Shown here: positions 1 through 10,439 of the stretch, piece after piece
How positions within the stretch are numbered: the first letter of the stretch is position 1
Layout of the letters: each line of letters starts with the position of its first letter
Notes under the pieces: generated by a model
The model's input: only the letters and a program-made list of their open reading frames with translations
Told to the model about the DNA's origin: nothing
The model's database searches: none
Source of the DNA: Nipponacmea schrenckii
Lineage: Eukaryota; Mollusca; Gastropoda; Lottiidae
Assembly: GCA_030562195.1 (NCBI GenBank)
Contig: JAUJPP010000012.1
Location: 11,036,001 to 11,100,000 of the forward strand
Direction of reading: 5' to 3'
DNA: 64,000 bases
Made by a program: the position numbers and the translations under genes

Positions 1-2808
1 AAGAACTTCATTTGGATCAGATGGACATTATTTTAATTAAATTCAGAAATTGCACGAAATCGGTTGTTATATTTTATTTTGCAAATAATAATGGAAGTGT
101 CCATTTGTATTAATTTACTTCAGTTAAGCATGTAAAACCATTGCGAATTTTTCACCAAAAGTTTAGTAAAGAATGAATGTACAGAATGTGTTGGTATTTT
201 CAAGTATAGTTTAGATTGTAGGTTCAGTGCACATATTTGTGATCAAAAGAGCGGAATTGGAGGATACGACATCTGAAAAATTCGCACTTTTTACTATTGG
301 TGTTTTAAAGTCTGTGATATTTTGTGCGATTCAATGTGCAAGACACTTAGCTTGTATATCATTCTTTTATAATAAATATCCCAAGGTTTGCCTGAAATAT
401 CAATGTTTTATCTCTTCCTCAGATGTTCATTTAGAAAATGGCAGCTCGTATACCAAGATGTTGAAGATTATCATATTGTGTAGGAGCTTCTCTGTTATAC
501 ACACGAATCTACCGATTGTTTTGTTTAACCATAGTATCGAACAGAATGATCCTAATCAATAATCAATTAGAGCATCTTCGACAAACATAACTTTCGCCAT
601 CATTTTGCATTTGGCCAACACTTCATTCGAGCCATTTTTGTGTGTTTATGCAAACACTGTTAAGTAGTTTTATGATATGTTTTTCATACAGATGGTTGTT
701 CAGTTGACTTCATAAGAAACAGAAAATATGATTTATAAACCATTGATCGCTGAAACATAGATCTGTCCATTTAATTCACATATATATATATATATTTTTT
801 TTTATATGAAATATGAAAAAATCCAGGATAATCTTCCAGAGTGCTCGTTCGTTTTCTAATCATCTATATATTTTTTTATATGTTTTTATCTTACTGCCCC
901 NNNNNNNNNNNNNNNNNNNNNNNNNNNNNNNNNNNNNNNNNNNNNNNNNNNNNNNNNNNNNNNNNNNNNNNNNNNNNNNNNNNNNNNNNNNNNNNNNNNN
1001 NNNNNNNNNNNNNNNNNNNNNNNNNNNNNNNNNNNNNNNNNNNNNNNNNNNNNNNNNNNNNNNNNNNNNNNNNNNNNNNNNNNNNNNNNNNNNNNNNNNN
1101 NNNNNNNNNNNNNNNNNNNNNNNNNNNNNNNNNNNNNNNNNNNNNNNNNNNNNNNNNNNNNNNNNNNNNNNNNNNNNNNNNNNNNNNNNNNNNNNNNNNN
1201 NNNNNNNNNNNNNNNNNNNNNNNNNNNNNNNNNNNNNNNNNNNNNNNNNNNNNNNNNNNNNNNNNNNNNNNNNNNNNNNNNNNNNNNNNNNNNNNNNNNN
1301 NNNNNNNNNNNNNNNNNNNNNNNNNNNNNNNNNNNNNNNNNNNNNNNNNNNNNNNNNNNNNNNNNNNNNNNNNNNNNNNNNNNNNNNNNNNNNNNNNNNN
1401 AAATTTATTGGCGGAAGGAAAGAATAACTCTCAATGAGCCTACAGACCGACACAAATTCTATGCTTAATCCGAAAAATTAATTCAAAATTGTTTCACTAA
1501 AATGACAAACAAAATCTTGCGATCTATTCAGAACAGAAAGCCCATGTTGAAGATGGTGTGAATTTTCTTGCCACTTTAGTTGATGCAAAGTTGAGCCATT
1601 TCCTACCATCAATAGTATTTAGTTTGAAAGACTTACAACTGAAACTGGTTACTCTATTAGCCCAACTGAAATTGTTGAATATTAAGGTCACAGCAATCAG
1701 TGACTCCAGATATGTATTTCATGTATCCCGGATTTAATTTAAAACCATTGGAATTTTCTAAATAATCCCAACACAGTTATCTTTAAGCTTTTAAAGACCT
1801 AATTTTTTTTATCTTAATACAGAACATACATAAGACCAATATTTCACAAACCGGTTAATCGACAACTAGGAAATAGTCATAGAACTTAATTTTAATCCAA
1901 ACTTAATGCTCAAGAACCCGATGAGGCATGTTATTAGGCATACTGAAATTGCGATGATTTGTTGAGTTCAGTTCAATTAACATTAGCTGATAATACAAGT
2001 AACTATTTATTATTATAACAATGTAATTGTTTGATTTACATAAATAAAAAATCTCATCTGAAATTCTTATTTCATCTGGAGTTCGACCACAAATTCTATG
2101 CTAATGATTGTATACGAATTTAGTCGCAGCTATTTTGCCCTTTTTTCGGGGTTTTTGCATGTCTATTTTCGACTAATTTTTGGTCTAGAATTGGAATTTG
2201 ATGTCTGAAATTACATTTTCTTTCAGAATTTCTGAGATAATTGGCGGAAGGTTATTTTTAAAAAAGTGATTTTGTGTGCAGTGATAGTCAAGCGGAAATT
2301 GATAAAATGTATTGTTTACTTTCATGTTTACTTTCATGGTTACTTTCATTTTGTTTAGTTAAAAATTTTCGTGGTCATACTATATTGAAATTTTGTACAG
2401 AAACCAAGTATCTGCCAGACTTATATGTGACATATAGGAAAGTTTTCCACAAGATTTTTGGAAAAAGTTATGGAAGGTTGAATTTCGTGATATAACATTG
2501 AAACAGATGACAAATGTTTTGGTGGACTTAATCTATAAAATTATTATGTTAAGAGTTACATCCCTTATAACCCTCCTTCATGAAGGTAATAGTAAAGACG
2601 TCATTTTGTTCTTGCGTCATTTAAGCTATTCATGGACCATTGACGCAATATTGATGCACGGAGTTCGCTCTCTAGTTCTTACCTCTATGTGCTCATAGAA
2701 AGCAACATTTTTTCGCACATAGGTATTTATGCACTAACCAAATATATTTTTGTTTTGCTCAAATCAGTGTCTGAATATAACAACGGTCATAGCAAATAAA
2801 ATAGTAGC
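1..2808. other. No gene recognised at left edge
   Basis: Apart from the assembly gap at 901-1400, this AT-rich stretch shows no reading frame with a recognisable domain and no convincing exon. A TA/T-rich low-complexity run lies at about 778-805. The last 260 bases, from about 2551, resemble 5690-5860 (shared phrases around TTATGCACTAACCAAATAT and GTGTCTGAATATAACAA). They are therefore the outer edge of the duplicated segment described for the minus-strand receptor. Confidence 0.5.
901..1400. other. Assembly gap (500 N)
   Basis: Exactly 500 undetermined bases, probably a fixed-size placeholder; the true length is unknown. Reading frames crossing it are meaningless. Confidence 0.99.
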
Positions 2809-2811
2809 TTA

Positions 2812-3819
2812 AGGGCCGGTCAGACAGGCTTCCGCGAGTTGATCACGAGTGTATCGCGAGGAAAAACTGTCAAACGCGAAGTAAACGCGGTCACAAGTGA
2901 ATGACACGCGAATGAAACGCGGATGACTCGCGAATAACAAGTGCGCACACGCGCGAAACATTTTACACGCGCTCGGAACCCGATTTTATTTTTGAGCTGC
3001 TCAAAAATTAGGCGCAATGGCCACCGCGTTTCGCACACGTGGTGTAAACGCGGTACAAACCCGGACCAAACGCGATAACACGCGGTACACTCGCGGATCA
3101 CAAGTGGACGACAAGTGGTCACTCGCGGGCATACGCAAAATTTCTTCGTGTGATTGCGTGTGTAGCACTTGTCATCCACTTGTGTTCCGCGTGTCTACAG
3201 CATTCCTAGCACCTGTGATAGCGTGTGCTCCGCGTGTATAAGGCTTTCTCAGGGATTGTGTCACGAGTCATCCGCGGGCCATTCGCGTGTTTTCGCGTTG
3301 AATCGCGATTGAACCACGACTGATTCGCGTGTCGTCCACGACCCAATCTCGTTTGTACCACTAGTTATTTCTGCTATAAAAAGATCGCGTGTTGGCCATT
3401 TTCATCAGTTGTGATCAAGACGTTGAAGAGGCAACATGGATCCGGCACATCGTAATGCTTTGGTTATGCTGTTCCAGCAACATCAGAACCAGCTTCTTCA
3501 GGTTCAGCGGCGGCTTTTATACACGCGGGCGGCAAGCGGAGCACAAGTGATCGGCACGTGATTCACACGCGGAGCACAAGTGATACACACGCGCTGCGTG
3601 TGATCACTTGTGACCCCATTTTCTGATCACAAGCGCTCACACACGGATGACTCGTGGTAGACACGCGATGGACACACGGACACACGGACACACTTGTCAT
3701 TCGCGTGTCCAGCACGTTTGAGACAAATTGGCTGATTTTCACCGCGTGTAGAAAAAAATTGCAAAATTAATAGCAAAATTACACGTGATCAACTCGCGGA
3801 AGCCTGTCTGACCGGGCCT
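2812..3819. mobile_element. Harbinger-like non-autonomous DNA transposon
   Basis: The ends are inverted repeats of about 40 bp (left begins AGGGCCGGTCAGACAGGC, right ends with its near-perfect complement) flanked by the direct repeat TTA (2809-2811 and 3820-3822). A TWA target duplication with a GGGCC-type terminus is typical of the PIF/Harbinger superfamily. The interior is GC-rich and built from many copies of CACAAGTG- and ACACGCG-type words in both orientations. It keeps a TATA-like box (3375-3383) and a short start-codon frame, but no transposase. The paralogous position near 5856 (GATAGCAAC) lacks the element, so it inserted after the local duplication. Confidence 0.8.
3436..3561 (+). 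pseudogene. 41-codon remnant frame inside the Harbinger-like element
   Basis: An ATG 53 bases downstream of the TATA-like sequence at 3375-3383 opens a 41-codon frame starting MDPAHRNALVMLFQQHQNQL, rich in Q, L and R, which runs into the repetitive interior and stops. The promoter-plus-start arrangement suggests the 5' end of an autonomous ancestor's gene kept in a deletion derivative. No catalytic DDE motif is present. The function of any product is unknown. Confidence 0.4.
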
Positions 3820-4063
3820 TTAGCAACTATGTATGATCACATGTTAACAGAATCATTTACTGAACAAAAGACATCCTTTGTTAACTAGTGAAGTGCTATT
3901 AACTGTCTTGATTTGTAATGCCACCAGATTCTTTAACATTATTATGACATCAGCGATTTCCCTTATAAATTATAATTCCAACAGCTTTTTAAAACTAAAT
4001 TCAACTATTCTCTACGGAAACTATGTTATAATTGGTCTTGATTAACATTAGTAAGTAATCACA

Positions 4064-4271
4064 TCATTTCGTTATTTGTTCGTACAGATTTTCATTCTCA
4101 TAAGCAGCTCCTAATGAATTATAATGGTTAACATTTGCTTGTTCATCCTCTACAACATCATTGATATAAATGTGACCAGCTGTAGGCGTTGTAGTGTTAA
4201 AATTGTTTGAAGTTGTAATCACATCATACACAACTGGTGGATCTTTATTACTTGAAGATGTAGAAGGTGTT
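4064..4271 (-). CDS. Terminal cytoplasmic-tail exon of EGF receptor, copy A (ITAM-like)
   Basis: Acceptor TTTAG precedes the exon, which joins the transmembrane exon in frame (AG|A gives Arg) and ends in a stop at 4064. The roughly 68-residue tail has five tyrosines: VVYDVI (fits the ITIM form V-x-Y-x-x-I), HIYINDV, HYNSL, AYENEN (Y-x-N, a Grb2-SH2-type site) and LYEQI. HYNSL and LYEQI form YxxL-x9-YxxI, an ITAM-like pair. Family knowledge: Draper, CED-1 and MEGF10/11 are EGF-repeat engulfment receptors that signal through such tail tyrosines. The sequence supports a signalling tail; the engulfment role is inferred. No catalytic domain is present. Confidence 0.7.
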
Positions 4272-4773
4272 CTAAAGATACATGTATTAATAATGAGTGA
4301 AAAAATACATGGAATGTATTTGTCCAAACTGTCTACTTTCAATTTCCCACAGGCCTATATTGTGTGCATTAGTATTAAAAGTTCTACGAAAGAGACCGTA
4401 TGCGTGTACTGTATTATTAAAACACATTGTAAATAATACATAAAAAATATCTAAACTATGGTATTTATTTTTAAGTATACACTTGACCTATGTGAATTTG
4501 CTAGAGTACAATATATCGTTGATAGTTAAACAGTTTGATCTAGGTTTGGTGTTTGTTCAGACTAAATAAGCAGCATATTATTTCTCTTGGCAAAAATTCG
4601 TTCATATGGAACTCGTGTTCTAAAATCAATCATAAGATACTTTAAATTTAGCTTTTGGATAAGTTGAAGGAGCATTTCTATATCTTTTGGTAAGGTAAAG
4701 GAATCGTGCTTCAGATTTTGGAACCACAGATTTGAGATTTATTCCGAAGCTCAAGAATAGTCAAATACTTTAC

Positions 4774-4891
4774 CTTTTTCTAAAGTACACATAACCACCA
4801 ACTATTATTATAACCAATAGAATTATAACCCCAACTAGAACTCCTGTAATTACGGAAGTTTCATCATCATCATCATCATCTGAAGGTTCTA
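4774..4891 (-). CDS. Transmembrane exon, EGF receptor copy A
   Basis: Acceptor CTGTTTAG and donor GTAAAG bound a phase-1-in, phase-2-out exon. It encodes a short acidic juxtamembrane stretch (EPS then six Asp and Glu) followed by one helix of about 23 hydrophobic residues (GVLVGVIILLVIIIVGGYVY) and the basic stop-transfer FRK. Single-pass type I topology is expected, with EGF repeats outside. The Asp run is a GAT trinucleotide repeat two units longer than in copy B, so it is length-variable. It continues in frame into the tail exon at 4064-4271. Confidence 0.75.
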
Positions 4892-5171
4892 CTAAACAGA
4901 AAATATCTTATAATATCAACAATGATATTGGCAATGCCGAATGGAAATTTCTCATTTGATTTTATTGATACAATGGTTAAACCGGGATTATAAGACTGTT
5001 TTAATGAAGTAAATGGATTCAATATTTTACTATATAACAATATCTAGAGCTTGTCATGAAACCTTTCTAACATATTTTCCAGTCGAAAGGTACATGGTAT
5101 AACTTTTAACACTAAAGAACTGTGTCATTTATTTATTACTAATCTACCATTAATCTAATTAGAATGTGAAC

Positions 5172-5303
5172 TAGAATCTATACCATTATAACCACCACTA
5201 TTACAGCTACCATCTACTTTACTACAGTATGTATTGTTATTTATACAATTTCTCTCTGAACATCTCTTACTACAGTTTACACCATAGAACCCATCATCAC
5301 AAT
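5172..5303 (-). CDS. EGF-like exon, copy A, last before the membrane exon
   Basis: Acceptor TTTCTAG; begins CDDGFYGVNCSKRC and continues SERNC with the spacing of Draper/MEGF10/SREC-type EGF modules. Six cysteines are present but the last two are missing: the C-terminal stretch reads CNSGGYNGIDS where paralogues have a second Cys and a final Cys. The donor (A|GTTCAC) is weak, but its phase 1 matches the membrane exon. It may be a functional degenerate module or an early sign of decay. Confidence 0.6.
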
Positions 5304-5319
5304 CTAGAAATATCAATTT

Positions 5320-5690
5320 TATTTGTTTATATAATCAATATATCACAAGTTTAACTACAGTCTGTACTGTTATTTATACAATTTCTCTCTGAACATTTCT
5401 TACTACAGTTTACACCATAGAATCCATCATCACAATCTAGAAATATCAATTTTATTTGTTTATATAATCAATATATCACAAGTTTAACTACAGTCTGTAC
5501 TGTTATTTATACAATTTCTCTCTGAACATTTCTTATTACAGTTTATACCATACAATCCATCATCACACTCTAGAAATATCAAGTTTATTTGTTTATATAA
5601 TCAATATATCACAAGTTCAACTACAGTCTGTACGCTTATTTATACAATTTCTCTCTGAACATTTCTTATTACAGTTTTATTATTACTCAC
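5320..5690 (-). repeat. Tandem array of partial EGF exons (about 132-bp unit)
   Basis: About three units of 131-135 bp repeat the first half of the neighbouring EGF exon (CDDGFYGVNCSKKCSERNC) with its acceptor and flanking intron. Each runs into TAA straight after the DCS codons, so the modules are incomplete. They look like unequal-crossover products of exon plus intron. The same unit recurs at 13696-14020, because the 6.5-kb transposon has separated the two parts of the array. Confidence 0.7.
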
Positions 5691-6048
5691 TAGAGTTACA
5701 CCCCTTATAATGCTCCTAAAAAGCAACAGTTTTTTTGCACATCGGTATTTATGCACTAACCAAAACCAAATATTTTGAAATTATTTTTTGCTTTATTTTT
5801 AAAAAAAACCAAGTGTCTGAATATAACAATGGCCATGGCAAACAAAAAAACAGGATAGCAACAGATTACATGTGAATAGAATCATATTCTTGGTTAAATA
5901 GTGAAGTTGAGTTGGTGTTAACTGTTTTGATTTACAATTTATTACATTATTATGATGTATAAATCATAATTCAAACAGACTCAATTCAACTATTTTCTAC
6001 GGAAACTTTGTGATATGGTCTTGATTTACGCTAGTAAGTATAATCACA

Positions 6049-6265
6049 TCATTTCGTTATTTGTTCGTACATATTTTCATTCACATAAGCAGCTCCTAAT
6101 GAACTATAATGGTTAACATTCGCTTGTTCAGGTAATTCATCCTCTACAACATCATTGATATAAATCTGACCAGCTGTAGGCGTTGTAGTGTTTAAATTGT
6201 TTGAAGTTGTAATCACATCATACACTACTGGTGGATCTTTATTACTTGAAGATGTAAAAGGTGTT
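6049..6265 (-). CDS. Terminal cytoplasmic-tail exon of EGF receptor, copy B (ITAM-like)
   Basis: Paralogue of the exon at 4064-4271 with the same splice phase and stop context. All five tyrosine sites are kept: VVYDVI, QIYINDV, HYSSL, AYVNEN and MYEQI. The pair HYSSL/MYEQI again gives YxxL-x9-YxxI, while the residues between vary. An LPE insertion lies in the acidic middle. Retention of the tyrosine motifs while linkers change suggests selection on phosphotyrosine signalling in both copies. The upstream EGF exon of this copy is interrupted by a transposon, so whether this tail is still reached by splicing is uncertain. Confidence 0.65.
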
Positions 6266-6685
6266 CTAAAGAATAAAATATTAATAATGAGCGAAAAAAT
6301 ACATGGAATGTATTTGTCCAAACTGTCTACTTTCAATTTCCTATAGGCCTATATTGCGAGCATAACTATTAAAAGTTCTACGACCTGAAAGAGACCGTAT
6401 GTGTGTATTATTAAAACACATTGTGGCATATATTTTGCAAATAATTCATTCATGTGGAACTCGTGTTCTAAAATCAACCATAATAAGATACTTTAAATTT
6501 AGCCTTTGGATAAGTTGAAGGAACCATTTCTATATCTTTTGGTGTATAGCTTTTTATATTTCATACAACGGCAGTTCGTCCTACAAACAATTCAGTCTCC
6601 CCCTTTTAGTTGACGAATCATGCTTAAGATTTTGGACCCACAGATTTGAGATTATTTCCGAATCTCAAGAATAGTCAAATTTTAC

Positions 6686-6797
6686 CTTTTTCTAAAGTAC
6701 ACATAACCACCAACTATTATTATAACCAATAGAATTATAATCCCAACTAGAACTCCTATAATTACGGAAGTTTCATCATCATCATCTGAAGGTTCTA
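6686..6797 (-). CDS. Transmembrane exon, EGF receptor copy B
   Basis: Same structure as 4774-4891: acceptor CTGTTTAG, EPS plus four Asp and Glu, a helix (VIIGVLVGIIILLVIIIVGG), then YVYFRK and donor GTAAAA. An open frame continues upstream through the intron to an ATG whose start (LPISLLILSHIFC) looks like a signal peptide. I read this as chance, but an alternative first exon giving a minimal membrane protein cannot be excluded. Confidence 0.65.
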
Positions 6798-7103
6798 CTA
6801 AACAGAAAATATGTGATAATATCAATAATGATATTGGTAATGCGAATGGAAATTTCTCATTTGATTTCATTTATACAATGGTTAAACCGGGATTATAAGA
6901 CTGTTTTAATGAAACTAAATGGATTCAATGTTTTACTATATACTGTAAGGCTAGAAATTAATGCGTAACAATATATAGAGCGTGTCATGAAAATTTGCTA
7001 ACATATTTTCAAGTCGTAAGGTACATGATATAACTTTTAACACTAAAGAACTGTGTCATTTATTTATTACTAATCTACCATTAATTTAATTAGAATGTAA
7101 AAC

Positions 7104-7175
7104 TGATAGAATCTATACCATTATAACCACCACTATTACAGCTACCATCTACTTTACTACAGTCTGTACTGTTAT
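7104..7175 (-). pseudogene. C-terminal half of EGF exon copy B, split by transposon
   Basis: Encodes the DCSKVDGSC and GGYNGIDS end of the terminal EGF module, matching 5172-5303, with donor A|GTTTTA in phase 1. The left terminal repeat of the 6.5-kb transposon begins at 7176 in mid-exon. The matching N-terminal half is on the far side of the element (13701-13763). As assembled the exon cannot be translated whole. Confidence 0.7.
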
Positions 7176-7416
7176 ATATACGGTGGCTGATTTAGGACAC
7201 ACACGCAATTTTTTTTTAAGTCAGAATTCTGAGATAATATGTCGATCGCCCGAGATAATTAAGTCCGGATCCTGAGATAAATCTCGATCGACTGACTATG
7301 TCGGGAACCTGAAATAAATTTAAACGCCTAATGTTGTCGGACGCCCGAGATAATTAAGTCGGGCGCCTGAGATATTAATGTCCAACACCTGTTTTTGTCT
7401 GAGTTAAATATCGAAC

Positions 7417-8244
7417 ATGGACGAAATAGTACGCTTATGTTTTGGACTTGGCTTTACACAAAGGGAAATGCTGCATGTAATACGAGAAAGTACTGGAATT
7501 ATTTTATCTGACAGGCAACTAAGACGAGTTTTACGTCAAAACTACCTGTATCGTTCTAAGCACCAATCCGATATAGTTGATGTTGCGCAATTTATTAACG
7601 AAAACATCAATGGCTCTGGATGTAATTTGGGATATCGATTGATGCATTTTAAATGTAAGCTTGCTGGTTATGTGATTAGCAGGAATAACGTCCGACTTAT
7701 TCAAGGCATATTAGATCATGAAGGTGTGGAAAGACGCAGAAGAAGGCGGCTTGTACGTAGAAGGTATTTCTCTAGAGGACCTAATCACGTGTGGCATTTT
7801 GATTCGTATGACAAGTTAACTCCATATGGTATTCCAATAAATGGCTGCATTGATGGATTTTCGAGATCGATTATCTGGTTAGAAGCTAATCATACTGCAA
7901 GTGATCCTAAAGTAGTTGGGGGTTATTTTGTCCAATCTATTGAAAAGCATGGTGGCATTCCTATGTATATGAGAGCAGATAAAGGTACAGAAAATACAGT
8001 CGTTTGCGATATTTTTACAGTTGCACAGGAATTAATAACAGGCAGCAGAGACGAAGCTTCAAAAAGGTTCATTTATGGTAAATCCACAGGGAACCAGCGC
8101 ATAGAAAGATGGTGGAGTTTCCTAAGAAGAAGCCACATGGACTTCTGGATACAGTTTTTTCAAAATATAAAAGAAGATGGGAATTTCAGCGGAAGTAAAA
8201 TTGACAAGGACCTTATACGTTTTGTGTTTTTAGATATGATTCAG
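7417..8244 (+). CDS. Transposon integrase (DDE/rve type), exon 1
   Basis: 276 codons in phase 0 up to donor GTCAGT. The N-terminus is a helix-turn-helix (about residues 5-45, GFTQREMLHVIRE and SDRQLRRVL). An IS3-like connector (INENINGSGCNLGYRLMHF), a basic run of arginines and the integrase core follow. The catalytic triad is visible: D in PNHVWHFDSYD, D in MRADKGTEN and E in GNQRIERWW, with 41 residues between the second D and E. Expected to cut and join the element ends in the nucleus. The start is the first ATG after the terminal-repeat motif array. No frame damage is seen, so the gene may be recently active. Confidence 0.8.
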
Positions 8245-10109
8245 GTCAGTTTATAAGGCAGTAGATTTACACGGATGACTAAACCTCAAAATCCCATCTG
8301 GTCCCGTTCTGTAGGTCCGTCGGTCTGTCCACAATTAGCTTGTTAACACTCTACATGGTGGAGTTCTTGTCGGATTTTAGCGAAACTTGGTATATTTTTT
8401 ATTACCACCGAAAGACGAACCCTATCGATATTGGTGCGATTCCGAAAATACATTCATGGAATTATGAATCTCTTAGACTTTGAATTGTTAAATTTTCAGC
8501 TTGTTAACACTGTCAAGGGTGGAGTTCTTAAAATATTTTAACGAAACTTGGGACACTTGTTTATCACAACCTGAAGAAGAACCCAATTGTTTTTGGCCCG
8601 ATTCCGAAAACAATTCCTGGAGTTCTTGACGAATTTTAACAAAACTTTGTATATTTGTTCATCACCACCCACGGAAGAATCCTTTTGATTTCGGTCCGAT
8701 TCCGAAAAATAATTCTTGGAAGTTTCGAGTTTGATTTCAAAACGCGTTAAATTTTCAACTCTCACATTAAACCTTATTATTCACAGCCTTCTGTGAAACA
8801 AAGCTAATTGTGGGCATATGTTACCTTGCCTAGCAAGCTATCTTTAATTTTCATACAGTTTTATTGATGGACTTCAAACATTAATTTATTAGTGACAGGG
8901 TCATTCCAAGATTTGACACATGACCGATTTAGATTTTGATGAAACTCAAAACTTATATTTATAGGAAGAAATGTTAAATAATATTTGTTATATTTTTAGT
9001 TGTTTTTTTAATATTTACATTTAAAAATTGAAGGGTCAACGAGGACAAATCCGAGAAATACTGAACCACCATGTTTGACTGTAAATATTGTGAAAACAGA
9101 ATTAGATAAAAGTCTGAATTTTCAGGAATAAAGTGAATCCTATCAAATCCATTTATTGATGTTTTTATTGTGATATTTAAATGTTCTAAATATTTTCCTA
9201 AATTCAGATTTTTTATCTTATTAAGTTTTAAAAATATCTGATATCAAGCATGGTGTAACATCATATTTCAGACTTCTATTTGACCCTTCCATTTTTAAAA
9301 GTCTATATTTTATAAAATACGAAATTATACCAATTATTTTCTACACACCTTCCTCAGATACTCTAAATATAATATAGCTTAATGTCAAAATTCAAAATTT
9401 AACAACATGTGGAATTCGTTATAGGCATTCCAGAACATTTTTCAAAATTTCTGCACATTAAACCGTGGGTTGTCTAATGCCCTTTTATTCCTTTTAATTT
9501 ATGACGTCTATTGTAAGTTTTACTCATAAAAATGCATAAAATTTACCATCGATGTCATAAATAAACATACATGTACTTACAGGACAAAACAGACCATATG
9601 GCTTAGCCTACAGACGTTTTAAAAGTGTTCTGGAATGCTTGAAACGAGCTCTGTATAATGTGTAAAATTTTGATTTTTGCCTTTAAACTCCATTTAAGTT
9701 TCAGCATAATTTGAATATGTCAAGTGCCAGTTGTTAAAATATTTGATTTTCGTTGGAATGACCCGACAGTCTTCTGTGTAACAAAAATAAATGTGGACGT
9801 ATGTTCCCTTGCAAAGCAAGGCACCTTCTGTTTTGTGGCTGATCGCAACATATTAATACAAAATATTTTTCACGAACATGGCAAATTAATTCTTTAATTG
9901 CAAAGTACATGTAGCCCCAGTTTACGGTACTCATTTCTAGCTGGAAGATGACTGTTTCCATGTATGAAGGCAGCCTTTCAAAGAACAAAACGGTTACTCG
10001 TTTGACGCAAAATTGAAAGCGTTTTTACAATTTCAACGGTGACAACTTAAAATCATCCTTTTAAAATAAAAAAACAGCTCATTTATTAAGTTTCATTTTA
10101 ATTTTGCAG
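8245..10109 (+). other. Integrase intron holding short non-coding repeats
   Basis: GTCAGT at 8245 and TTTTGCAG before 10110 join phase-0 exons and restore continuous protein (DMIQ then EELDD). The intron holds a repeat at about 8290-8870 with the GTCCGTCGGTCTGTCC block and a CTTGCCTAGCAAGCTATC end, related to the elements at 61476 and 63389. A related end fragment lies at 9740-9835. The remainder is AT-rich with no coding signal. Confidence 0.65.
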
Positions 10110-10439
10110 GAAGAATTAGATGACATTGTGTTAATCTGGAATCTTCATCGTATAAGGAGTAATAGATACTATCACCATGCTGTTGGAAAACCATCTTTAA
10201 TGTATTCCTCTCCTGAAATCGCAGATGTTCATGATCACATTCAACCGTTATCAGAAGTATTCATGAGGTCATTCCGAGAAGAATGTATTTTCAAAACACG
10301 AGAAACATATTGTGATGAAGATATATCTGAATTTTGTAACCAAACCATGAACAGGCATCGATTGGAGAAGGCTACGGATCCGGATTCAGGATTAAACATG
10401 TACATGTTTCTTCGACAAGAAATAAATCAAATCTTGTAA
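10110..10439 (+). CDS. Transposon integrase, exon 2
   Basis: Continues exon 1 in phase 0 with EELDDIVLIWNLHRIRSNRY, the usual continuation after the catalytic E region. About 109 residues end in NQIL and a stop. Total protein is about 385 residues, a plausible full-length eukaryotic IS3-like transposase. Intact; no in-frame stop in either exon. Confidence 0.75.
   Translation, partial: EELDDIVLIWNLHRIRSNRYYHHAVGKPSLMYSSPEIADVHDHIQPLSEVFMRSFREECIFKTRETYCDEDISEFCNQTMNRHRLEKATDPDSGLNMYMFLRQEINQIL

Larger units (their letters stand above)
3823..7180. repeat. Tandem segmental duplication carrying the receptor 3' cassette
   Basis: About 3823-5230 (copy A) and 5800-7180 (copy B) align over their length, including tail exon, intron, transmembrane exon and terminal EGF exon, all on the minus strand. 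The partial EGF array at 5320-5690 lies between them. Differences include the acidic GAT run before the membrane helix (six codons in A, four in B), an extra LPE in tail B, about 70 extra bases at 6541-6610 in B, and the transposon that splits the EGF exon of B. The layout gives the gene two potential 3' ends. Confidence 0.75.

Noticed and set aside
227..562. 111-codon plus-strand frame near the left edge
   Set aside because: No signal peptide, domain or codon bias that stands out, and AT-rich sequence often opens frames of this length.
813..1453. Open frames crossing 901-1400 in several frames
   Set aside because: They consist almost entirely of undetermined bases of the assembly gap.
2820..3241. 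Cys/Arg-rich open frames on both strands in the Harbinger-like element
   Set aside because: Produced by the repeated ACACGCG and CACAAGTG words lacking stops; no domain pattern.
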